DNA of 64,000 nt from Clavaria fumosa (taxonomy: Eukaryota > Basidiomycota > Agaricomycetes > Agaricales > Clavariaceae), in NCBI GenBank assembly GCA_951802425.1, contig OX637795.1:3390501-3454500 (forward strand). The letters are read 5' to 3'. Positions within the stretch are counted from its first letter, which is position 1. Every line of letters begins with the position of its first letter. The position numbers and the translations under genes are program-made. Below the pieces are notes generated by a model. The model did no database searches. It was given only the letters and a program-made list of their open reading frames with translations, and was not told the origin of the DNA. Shown here in pieces: positions 9,901 to 20,447 of the stretch.

Positions 9901-11449
9901 GCTCGCACGCGATTTTCGCATAGATGAACAACCCAGCGCTCTTCTGTGCCAATGCCTTCACATCGCGTGGATCCGGGAAATTTGGCTCCGTATAGACGGC
10001 TTCCTGCGCGAGCGTACGCAACCGGCGATCGATGTACAACTCGAGATCCTTCTGCACTTCTGTTGATGGCTCATTGCCCAAGTCGAGCGCATCCGGAGAT
10101 ATATTATGAAATGCATTGAGGAGGTCATCTCTAGTCCGGCTCGTGAGAATGATTTTGGTCTGAGGAGGCAAGTCCTTGATGCCAGCCGCCAAAACCTCGA
10201 CTACACGTGCAGTTCTCGACCCTCGGAATTCATCAAGCGCATCAATCACCAGGAGGAGCGGACGGTCGAGGGTTATGGACTTGAGCGGCTGCACAATCAG
10301 TTGTTCGAACTGTTGCTGCAGACGCTCTCCCTGGACGATGTCAGTCTTGTTCAGACGCAGCAGGAGCTCCGCGAACTGTGGCGAATGCTCGGCAAGCTGG
10401 AACGCGAGGGCAGGGAAGACATGGTCTAGGCTTCGCACACCCTCGACCTTACTTCGTCTGCAGAAATACCGCGCGCAGAGGCGGCCGGTTCGGTCTGCGA
10501 GCTGCGTGATCGTCTGCGTGATCGCTGACTTGCCGCAGCCGGCCGGTCCGTGGAAATAGTATACTTGGTGCTTTTCGTCTGCAAGCCATATCTGGAGCTT
10601 CTCGATGACGCCTTTGCGGGTACCTAACAAACAAACCTCGATGTCTTGGCCAAGGACGGATTCGTCGAGCCACAGGAGATCTTTGAGTGACTGTAATTGG
10701 ACTAATAACGAAACAACACTTAGTGGTGGATTACGATAATATGGCAACTTAAAAGCACCTTTTTTCTACAAAGATGTAACAAAAGACCAGCGATAGTGAG
10801 AAATTGTTGACAGTCAATGGGAGCGACTTACCCAAACGTCGAACTGCATTTTATGTTCGCTGATACCGCGCTTGATCTAAGAGAGGTCCTTTTGGTCATG
10901 AACTCAATACAGATGCCTTTTCGACCCACTGCATAACGATCAACGATGCGTTGAATTTGCGAGACACAGCCGTTTATATAATTTTGATCTTGAGAGATCA
11001 CTCGATGCCAAGTCCCTTGGCCTTTGAGAGCGGACAATTCCATCGCAATTGGGGTCAGTTCCCTGGGGGGCACGCAAGCTAGGTTATGGGAATACGGGGA
11101 CTAGGGATGGCACAACTCACTGCAGTACATTGTTTCTCCTGTCTTGCTCGAGCCGGTCGTTGGGATCGACGGGGGTTTTAAATTCCTCGTTCCAGAACCT
11201 GAGCTCGCTGAGGGCCTGAGACACGAGCCCTTGAGCGCCCGTCGCTGTCTGTACGTGGTGCTCGGTCAGCCGTATTGTGGACGATTCGTGATGCACAGCG
11301 CCCACCTCGTATGTATCAAGGACTTCGCAGATGATTGTAATTACCGTCGCGGCAGGAGGAAAAGCCCCCGCCACCGTCCCACCGAACCTCAGCACAAGCC
11401 TGAGCCAGCTGTAGCAAGAAGCATGAGAGGTAGACAGACAAGAGACCAT
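6950..11449 (-). CDS. NACHT-WD40 STAND/NLR-like protein
   Basis: Exons, read 5' to 3' on the reverse strand, are 11449-11121, 11062-10930, 10876-10832 and 10690-6950. They total 4248 nt, a multiple of three, giving 1415 aa. The ATG at 11449 sits in a strong context (ACCATGG). The N-terminal ~170 residues are helical with a Gly/Pro-rich hydrophobic stretch (FGGTVAGAFPP) and a heptad-like segment. The NACHT domain follows: Walker A GPAGCGKSA near 217-224 and Walker B LLLVIDALDE near 314-323. From about residue 790 a divergent WD40 propeller runs to the C terminus. The architecture matches fungal STAND proteins, in which ligand binding by the propeller drives NTP-dependent oligomerisation. The ligand and effector are unknown. 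A HeLo-like membrane role for the N terminus is possible but untested. Confidence 0.85.
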
Positions 11450-11954
11450 GGTGGTCGGCAAGGAGGTATGCCGCGATTCCCTGTAGAATTGTCAAATTCA
11501 AACCATCATCCGTGCTGTGCTCGATACTGTACTAGTACTAATGTGACGGTGACCAGGAGCTAAGGCACCAACTTTTGCTTGGCGGCGACTTTCTCTTCCT
11601 CATCATGAGTAAGCGACAGAGCACCGGTGTCAGGCTGAGATTGTGAAATACAACGGTCGCTCGTTGTTGTTGAACGTGAACAGCAACATCACGAGTACTT
11701 TATGTGGCCAGCGCTCACACCCCGTTCCGGTAATAGTGCGATGGTGGTGCTATACGGGGTACATAATCCACACCACAACATATTGTTAGACTGCAGCAGA
11801 TTCACGCCTAGCTTCATTTATTATAAATCATTTCCTATGTCACAGCGCTGTCTATTGTGAGGCCCAAACTTCATTCAATAAGCCCTCATCAATCACTTCA
11901 AATTCCCGCCTGGCGCCGCCGCGGCGCCACCACCAGCCACTATTCATCAAATAC
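11450..11954. promoter_or_regulatory. Upstream region of NACHT-WD40 and 3' flank of glycyl-tRNA synthetase
   Basis: About 500 bp between two reverse-strand genes. It should contain the NACHT-WD40 promoter and the synthetase 3' end. No further coding frame is supported. Confidence 0.45.
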
Positions 11955-14824
11955 TCACTCGACCGCCTGCACACCATCATATGCTGGCAAACGCGCACAT
12001 GCCTCGTGCCAATCGATCGTGCCCCGCACCAGAGCAATCACCACCACCAGCACGTCCTCGACGGTGCCGATCCGCTGGTCCATCGTGTCGCGTTCACTGT
12101 TTATCAGCAAGCGTCACACATTGATATATCTGTCCATATTGAGGGAGAGAGAGATGGGCGCACCGAAGAGTCATAGTTCGGTTCCGGACAGCTACAAGGC
12201 CGACATGCTCAACATAAACCGAGGAAGAAAAAGGAAGCATCGACCGCTACGACGCACATGCGAAGTCGATCGTCACACCATACGGCGTCCCCAGCTCGTC
12301 GTTCCGCGAATAGCGCTTGCCGATCGTCGCATTGGAGTCGTCCACTCGTGCGAACACCCCCGCCTGCCGCAGCTTCGTCGCTTGTGGTAGGAACAAACGG
12401 ATAGACAGACGGACGGACGAAAGTCAGCGGGCATCCATTCCTCTCCGGCAAAAGTGAGGGAGAGACAGAAGAAACGGACACCCACAGACTCCCCGGACCA
12501 GCGGATCAAATTCTGCTCGTGCGCTCAGCGGGACGATCAGCACCTTCGTTGGAGCAACAAGGGTAGGCAGAGACAAGACCTAAGGAGAGTGCGAGCCACC
12601 AACGAAAAAGTCAGAGAGGCGTGCCCAACTCGAATTCAGCACCACATTGCAGGAAGAAACGAAGGAGCTCACCCCTCGATCTATATCTTGTTCTCTGCTC
12701 CAGAAACAGTGCTCGAGTAACACGTAGAGAATACGCCCCAGACCAAATGATGGCTCAATGACGTTCGGGGTATACTCGCGAACTTAAATGCAAATGAAGA
12801 AATAAGAGGGGCGTTTGGCCATCCATCGATCCATCAATCAAGGCAACTCACTGGACTGTTTAAACGTTTTGCGCTCGATTGTGACCATATCTGATGATAT
12901 TTGTAAGGCTTTGCCTTCCACTTGGACGCCCGTTGGGCTAACAAAAAGTCATTAGGGATGAGAAAAAGAATGCAAAGGGCAATAGGGCCGTACCCCTTGG
13001 CGAGACCCTCCTTGAGACTCAAGAGCTCACACTCAGTCAAGCCATTCACGTGCTTCATAATACCCGGGGCATCCCGGCCAAAGGTCATGCCAAGGGCCTT
13101 CTTGTTGAACTCGGGCATCACTTTCTCGGTGACGACGGGCTCCTTGAGCGCCTCGCGCACAACGAGGGGGTGGCCCGTACGTGCCGCATGCACCGACAAA
13201 TCATACGCCGCGCGGTCCGCACACCCAACACACTCGATCCAGCCATACGAGCACGCGACCTCCGCGTCCCAGCAGTCCGTCGCGTAGTGCGCCATCTCGT
13301 TCGCCGCGTGCTGCCGGAAGCGCAGCCGCGCGCGGTCCACGCCCACCGCGAGCAGAAACGCCTGCGTCCGCGCGAGGAAGTACGCCAGCGTCTCATTCGC
13401 GATCACCCCGCGCGCCACCGCTTCCCCTGCACTCATGTGCGTCGGCGTCGTAAGCCCCGCGCCCTGCGTGTGTCGGTCGAGGAGCGCTAGCTCGACGTCC
13501 CGCACCTCACTAAACCGCGCGTGCGTCTTGTCCTCTGGATCGACGAAGTGCTCTATCTCGGCCATCGTGAACTCGCGCACGCGCAGCAGCCCTGCACGCG
13601 GTGAGATTTCGTTTCGGAAGGAGCGGCCGATCTGCGCGGACGCGAATGGCACTCGGCCGTTGTTGAACTCGAGCAAACGGGAGAAGTTGAGGAAGTGGCC
13701 TTGGGCTGTCTCGGGGCGGAGATACCTATGTGTGTATGAGAGAGCGCCGTAGTTTCGTGTCTTAGATATTGCTTTGGCTGTGAAAGGAGTGATCCATACC
13801 CAGGGTGCTGCCCAGTTGGGCCGATGCTGCTCGAGAACATCAGATTAAATGGTTGAGGCTCGCTGACCTCATTGCCCGTGTCGGGGTTCCGTATATCGTA
13901 CTTCTTGCATAGTTCACCTAACTCGACACCCGAGTAGTTGTCCAGCTGCAAAAGAAAAAATTAACATAGGATCAACCCATCACGCGTGATCAGCAAAAGC
14001 GAACGAGGCAGTAGAAAAGGCTCACCTTTGCTAGAACAAGTTCGTATTCCTTCGCGACCTCATCTGTCACCTTCACTGGACGCGCTGCAGCTGTCGTCTC
14101 CGCATCGACCTTTGTCTTTTCGGCCTTGCCCTTTTTGTTCTTCTTGTCCGCCTTCTCGCCGTCGCCTGCGAGGCGCGCTTGGAGGACATTCTTGACGAGA
14201 TGGTCCGCACGGAGGACGTCGCTTGTCTTAACGTCGCGAACCATCCAGTCTGCGAAGCGCGCGACGTGGCCCGAAGCCTCGAACACGAGCGCGGGCGTGA
14301 GGACCGTCGTGTCCAGCTCGAGCATCCCTTCCTCCACGACGAAGCTTCGCCGCCATTCGTTTATGATGTTTGCTTGTAATGCCGAGCCCGGGGGGCCATA
14401 GTCGTACAACCCCGCGACGCCTAGTTATTGAGAGGAAAGGCTCACGTTACAAGAAATCGGATTCGATGCGCAGACATGCGGCACATCCGGGAAGACGCGA
14501 GCACGAAATATGTCATTGAAAGTTGAAAGAATGAAGAGCTAATGAATAGTTTCACGCACCGCCGTAGATCTCAAACGCAGGCGCGTAGAAGAATCTCCGA
14601 CTTAGGAGTGCCTCCAGACGAGCCTTGTCGAACGGGAACGCGTTCTTGTTCACCTTCGTCGTGGTGGCCAAAGTCGCAGGTGTGTGGGTTGTGTTAGAAG
14701 AGACCGTGGGTGTGTCCATGTGTAAAAAAAGACGAGCTGTACGCTGCACAATAATGCGACTATGCGTGGATGATGGCGTCGATAAGCGCTGACTGGACGT
14801 TAGTCGCTGCAGCCAGCGTTTCAT
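11955..14824 (-). CDS. GRS1: Glycyl-tRNA synthetase (mitochondrial and cytosolic)
   Basis: Class II aminoacyl-tRNA synthetase that charges tRNA-Gly. Ten exons fit exactly: 14824-14560, 14420-14026, 13945-13800, 13725-12994, 12937-12852, 12782-12673, 12579-12486, 12380-12258, 12191-12164 and 12096-11955, totalling 2121 nt or 706 aa. Diagnostic segments include [55 protein letters not shown], the anticodon-binding domain PLVAPTKV and [16 protein letters not shown], and the C-terminal TMTLRERD. A Lys-rich insert lies in exon 2. The first 35 residues are rich in Arg, Ser and Thr with no acidic residue, like a mitochondrial presequence; a second ATG at 14719 would give the cytosolic form. Length matches eukaryotic orthologs. 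Confidence 0.95.
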
Positions 14825-15014
14825 GCAAAGGGAAATTTGTCCCTGCTTTCGAATCGAGTCATACTACAAAAATGGGCCGTGTACTTGCTTGCACTGCAAT
14901 TCCTGCTCCTGCTCAATGTCATTACACGACATTAGTCACGCTGACTCACAGAGAAAGCAATGAAAACGCGAAGTACTCGTAGGAGGAGCTCCTCCTCGAG
15001 ATACTCCCACAACC
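14825..15014. promoter_or_regulatory. Divergent promoter of GlyRS and ABCF genes
   Basis: Only 190 bp separate the GlyRS start (reverse) from the ABCF start (forward). Both encode translation-related proteins, so shared control is plausible. No specific binding site is identified. Confidence 0.5.
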
Positions 15015-17742
15015 ATGCCTAACCTCAAGTCAAGGAAACCCCTCCTTATTGCCAAGTCCGATGGCTGCGCTTTCGAGGCTCTGGAAACGGATACTGGGTC
15101 CAAGATCATTGCGACATCACAGACCTCTCGTTTTCATGTTGACACCCTTTCAACACTTTCCCAAGAGGTAGTGCTCGGCTTACGGACTCAATGAACAACT
15201 GTTGTCATCCCTTTTAGATCGACCTGCACCAAGTCAATATTTCGGTCGGTCTCAACGACCTCCTTGTTGATGCCAACCTACGCCTCAAGGCGGGCATGCA
15301 CTATGCAGTCAGTGTCTCCGAGAGTTTGTAGCTATCCTCTTTTATGGCTGAGAAATCATATCCAGCTCGTTGGAAGGAACGGAGAAGGAAAATCCAGTAC
15401 GATTCTTGTTCCATCTCTAACTTGATTATTTATGACTTTTCTTGCGAAGCTTTGTTGAAAGCCATCGCCAACAGAATCATTCCTGGAATTCCAGACAATC
15501 TCCGTATCCTACTCGTATCCCAAGCTGACGATGGCGATGAGCCACTTGTTCTTGTCGGCGAAGATGAGGAACCCCGCCATGATCCTGAACTCACAGTCAC
15601 CGAGCGAGTTGTCAAGAGTGACCGACGCCGCGAGAGAGCTATGTTGGAGCAACAAAGTTTGAACACGCCTGTTCATTGACATTCATCCTATTTACCCTAT
15701 TGAACAGCCCTAATGAAGGCCTATGAATCTTCTTCGCCCTCTGCTATCGCAGAAGCCGTTTTCTCGATCCGTTTGTCCAGGGCAAAGGGTGAAGCTGAAG
15801 AAGCTAAGAAAATTGCACAAAGGAGAAGTGGAACCCGAGGCTCAGTAGCTCGGAAGGAACTCCTCAAAGCGGAAGCATTAGTCTCCGACTATGAGCAGAG
15901 GTTAGACGTTTGCTATACTTCCATCATTATTCATCGACCGGACTTTTGTGTACAAGACTTTCGAATGCTGATTGGGGAGCCGACGATACCCAAATATCGC
16001 TCGAAGCAGCTGAACTACTTTCAGACATGCAAAACACCCTCGACTCTGTACGTCGATGCTGCATAAAAGACCATGTGGTTATCGCTCAATGTCTACCCTT
16101 TCAAAGCTGGATGCAAATTCGACGGAAGCTCGCGCACGTGCCATACTCTTAGGTCTGGGTTTCAAGCAAGGGCAGCTTGACGCGAAATTCAAAACACTCA
16201 GTGGTGGCTGGCGATCTCGATGCTCGCTAGCGGCTGCCCTTCTCCAACAGCCTGATCTGGTACGGTGACACTTTCAGGTTGACACGGGTCTTGCTTGACG
16301 TGTAATTTCGAAACCCCGCACAGCTCATACTAGACGAACCTACCAATTACCTGGACATCATGTCGGTGATTTGGCTGCAGAACTACCTCGACGCCGTTTC
16401 CTCCACCGTTCTTGTGGTTGCTCATGATCGCGAATTCGTCGACGCCGTCGGCCAAGAAACCATCATCCTTCGCAACCGGACCTTGACTTATTTTGATGGC
16501 AACCTGACCGAGTCCGAGCGTCACGCTCGTGCCGAGCGAAAAGGAAAAATCCGTATGAAGAATGCTATGGACAAGAAAAAGAGTGCAATCGAGAACTCGA
16601 TCGAAATGGGTGCAAGGAGTGCTAAGAAGACAGGAGATGATAACCGGGCAAGGATGGTCAAGTCGAGGCAGAAGAAACTGGAAAACCGATGGGGCATTGA
16701 GAAGAGCGAGAAGGGTACACGGTGCGTTCATAATCTGGACACCTTTCCCTTCTGGTATCTGATATTTATTGTAGCTTCAAGCTCAATCGTGATATGGCGG
16801 GATTCCATCTTTCCAATCGCGCCGAACTCCAAATTGAGGATCTAGATAAACCAATCAAGCTCAAGTTCCCTGACCCAGAGCCCATGCGATTTCCCGGGGC
16901 TCTTATCTCTGCCAGCAACATCTCCTTCGCTTACCCAGGATCAGCAACCAAAGTTGTGGACAACGTAACCCTCACGATCCATCCTGGTGCCCGGGTAGGA
17001 CTGGTCGGTCAAAATGGCGAGGGTAAATCGACGTTGGTGAAACTGCTTATTGGGCTCCTACGTCCTCAGAAAGGGACTGTCGAGCGACACTCATGGCTTC
17101 GATTGGGCTATTTTGATCAGCATTCTGTGGAGATATTGTCTGGTCCCGAGGCAACGTCTTCTTCGGCCCTTGAATACTTTGTTACGCGACTAAAAGAAAA
17201 GCATACTATCGAAGTCGACGAGCAAAGCGGGCGATCTTTTCTTGGGTCATTTGGCCTTCGAGGACGCACCGCGACCAATCCGATCAGCACACTCTCCGGC
17301 GGGCAGAAGGTACGGGGTCCAAACTGTCACATATGTGCATAGGCATACGTCTCGTTTTTAGGTTCGCCTCGCCCTTGCCCTGGTAGTTTACCCTGCCCCA
17401 GACTTGCTTGTGCTCGACGAAGCCACGACTCATCTGGACAAGGACACCATCGTCGCTCTTGTTCGTGCACTTCGTCAATATGCGGGCGCAGCTCTTCTCG
17501 TCAGCCACGACCGGCATTTTATCCGCTGCGTTGTCGAGGGAGCGCTTGTCCTGCCGCCTTCGAGCGATGTGGAAGAAGATGAAAGCGAAAGCGGCGACAG
17601 TGAGAGCGAAGAGACTCGAAAGACGGGCACTGTGTATGCTGTGGGTCAAGGAAAACTGAAACCCTTGAGCGGAGGTGTCGATGACTATGTCGCGTTGGTA
17701 GAGAGGCGGATGAAGAGGCTGGGAATTGACCTGAAGGGATGA
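15015..17742 (+). CDS. ABCF-family ATPase
   Basis: Soluble twin-cassette ABC protein without membrane segments, of the F subfamily (GCN20/ARB1-like), which acts on ribosomes. Ten exons fit: 15015-15167, 15218-15307, 15366-15396, 15450-15656, 15708-15900, 15957-16047, 16107-16259, 16324-16721, 16775-17309 and 17362-17742, totalling 2232 nt or 743 aa. Cassette 1 has Walker A VGRNGEGKST, signature LSGGW and Walker B LILDEPTNYLD, with AHDRE. The Arg/Lys-rich inter-cassette linker follows. Cassette 2 has VGQNGEGKST, LSGGQK and LVLDEATTHLD with SHDRH. The change from the usual EPT to EAT in cassette 2 is notable. The C terminus is acidic, then basic. The start ATG at 15015 is the first in frame. 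Exact paralog group is not resolved. Confidence 0.88.
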
Positions 17743-18384
17743 TGTTGTTTGTGTCTGAAGACCCCTGCACCGGACTTTGGTCGAAGGGTAGATATTTTCC
17801 CAATATCACTTTCCCAAATATAATCAGGGTTAGTTTTACTTTGCTCCAGCGATGGTCTCAGCTAGCGGATTTCCAAGCCTGAGGCTTTGGGCGTTCAGTC
17901 CGATTACCCACTGGTTGGCATTTCCGGTACAGCTTGCTCTTGTGTTTGACATCATCTGTCCGCCTGGTGTGGATCCCTTTCGTGGATCTCGCTGCCCTCA
18001 CAATTGAACCCCTCCGCTTCTTTTCTCCTGCTTAACTTATATAGTAGCTAGTCTGTTGTTGGCGGGGGCTCATGCGCTCATGCTTCGACTCACACTTGCC
18101 AGTGAGTTTGTTATACACCGACTGCGAACTGAGCTTGAGCTCACAGCGGCTCCAAGACTTCCAACATGGCAACATGGGTGAGTTTGCACACTGCCTCTTG
18201 CGACTCCGTATGTCTGAGGGTAGTGCATGGATCCGTCGCCTTTATTTCTGCAACGCACATCATACCACACTAAATTCTGTGCACTAATTCATTGTGCAGA
18301 GTACTCCTTGAACCTGAAGGTGTAATCGAGCATACATGCACCACAATTCCGGCTCAACATCATCAAAGTACTGTAGTACTATCT
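17743..18384. other. Intergenic region, no gene seen
   Basis: 642 bp between the ABCF stop and the start of the left arm of the inverted duplication. No coding frame, RNA gene or repeat is supported. Confidence 0.4.
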
Positions 18385-18716
18385 TACCTAGCAGTACTCT
18401 AGTTGCTACCACTTATGAAATATTTGCAGAATCCCTGAGAATCTTTGGCAAATATATACATGACACATTGTACCAAGGTTGTCTCACTAGTGGTCGTCGC
18501 CGATTCCGGCGCCTCCGGGAACCTTGCTCCATCGACTGAGAATTTTCACAAGACGTCACAGTGTTTTTTAATACATTAAGTGTCTGTACACGAGCTCATT
18601 TGCCGCGCGATGCTTATGTAACCAGTCGAGCGAACAACGCATACGTAATTACATTACATAATGTGTGATATCATGTTCCTCAAAGCCGCTATATATATAT
18701 AAGTGGAATACATTGG

Positions 18717-20137
18717 TCACCGAAAATATCCCTCAGTCAGCACCTCTGCTTTGATCTGCCACACACTTTGCTTTTCCTCTCCTTCACCACTTGCCACCAC
18801 CTCTCCGACAGCAGAAGTAGACTTGAGAGCCATCGTGACGCCGGCGAGGACACGAGGGGTTGCGCCAGCATCTTGGGTTGGCGCAGGACGATGATCGTGA
18901 TAGGGCGTCATGCGTGCACGATCGAATGGTTCGCCGCTCCCGAAGATGACGGGGTGCAAGTCAAGGGACTTGAAAGAGGATTTGACGTAGCGGTTCCACT
19001 CGTACGCGTCTGCGCCTAGGGATGCGAGCTCCTCGCGGAGTTTAGAGGGCAGTAGGGGGTGCAGCTTCTTCCCGTTACCTTTGGCGGGGGTGGTGGGGCT
19101 GTCGCTGCGATCACCTATGAGGGAGGAGAGGAGCAAAGAGAGCTGATTGGAGACTTCGTTCGCAAAGTTGTGGGCCCAATCTTTGATTGCCTTAGGTGAC
19201 GATGCGGAGGAAGATGTGCTCCGGTCGAGTGAATTGTAGGTCAAACAGCGCCATTGAGCCGAGAGGCGTTGAGGGTCTAATGAAAAGATGGTGAGAGCGT
19301 GGTTGAGAAAGTACTTCTATGAACTGACCGCGGCTGCGAATATCGCGATACACGTTCATCAACAGAGCGTTGTCGTTGTCAGACAGATCAGGGTGGAATA
19401 CCGCAAAGAGTCGGTGCACCAGCGCGGCGTTGACGACGAAACGAAAGGCTTCGGGCAGGAATTCATCAAGCTTACGGCCCGCACTTTTCTCTTCAGACGA
19501 TGGAGACGATGATGATATGAGTGCTGCTGCGCCATCGAGCACTTTATGAAGCTGTCTCGGGTTAATCGCGTCCTTGGTGGTCCACGACGAGGAGGCCGCT
19601 TTCCATGCCTGGGACTGGACAGATCGGAGGACCGCCGAGGAGGCAAGGAGGCACGAGTTCCTGACGAGGACGTTGAACTTTTGGAAAGACTCGACGACGT
19701 CGCGAACATCTCGTGTGTCATCGAGTTGGTAGTAGGCGCGCAGCTGAGCACGCTCTGCTTGCGTTTCGTTCAGCTGCGTCCTCAATTGTTTGTTCTCCTC
19801 AAGCCACGCAGATGCGGAGGCCGTGTCGTTTTCATAATGGTTGCCATCCGCGACCGTTGATTTCTTGGCCAGAGCACGTCGATAGTGGCGACCTATGAGA
19901 AAGATAACGGTGACAGCCAATGCTCCTGCGAAAAAGCTGCCCACTGCGAAACGACTTTTGAATGTGTCGTATAGAAAATGTTGAGCATTTTGACTCACCC
20001 ACGGCACCGGCAAGATCATGCGTCCGTATATTGATTGAGGCTGACACATGCCCGGTTGTACTATTACTATTAATTGAGGCTGTACTAGGACTTGTAGCTG
20101 CAGTCGTTGCAGTCGACTCGAAGGATGTTGTGTTCAT
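18717..20137 (-). CDS. Single-pass membrane protein, unknown function (left copy)
   Basis: Exons 20137-19999, 19943-19329 and 19276-18717 total 1314 nt, 437 aa. The N-terminal ~45 residues are Ser/Thr/Asn-rich (probably extracellular and O-glycosylated). A single transmembrane helix follows (VGSFFAGALAVTVIFLIG, about residues 47-65) with a basic HYRRALAKK stop-transfer. A coiled-coil-like Glu/Gln/Leu segment lies near 85-115, and the long remainder is soluble. The layout resembles fungal one-pass proteins with Ser/Thr ectodomains, but no family is recognised. It is divergent from the HSPA12-like gene in both arms, suggesting a conserved gene pair. The right-arm copy at 45480-46894 is nearly identical. 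Confidence 0.75.
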
Positions 20138-20447
20138 GATAGCGCAGCAGAGTTCAGATTTTGAGCGGCCCAGAAACATAACCGATCCCATGCCCCACAT
20201 ATTCTCAGTTGCCACATTTGACAGCAATGATAAAGCGCCTTTGCGCAGGTGGTGTGTCCCAGAGCGGTCTGGCCAATCACGCTTCACTCGAGGATACTCT
20301 GGGAGCCAAGACACGGACTCGGCCACAAATTTTTGAAGGGAAGGCACCAGGGGGAATTCCATTTATGGTATAGTGACATAATGCACCATGTCTCATGACG
20401 TCATAACTGACACGGAGGAATCTATTTATATCGCTTTGACTGTACAT

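Noticed and set aside
11857..12390. Forward ORF of 177 codons
   Set aside because: It overlaps the last three GlyRS exons, whose splice phases and conserved residues are clear on the other strand.
17850..17930. tRNA-like words (TGGTCTCAGCTAGCGG, GTTCAGTCC)
   Set aside because: No acceptable acceptor stem or T-arm pairing could be made.
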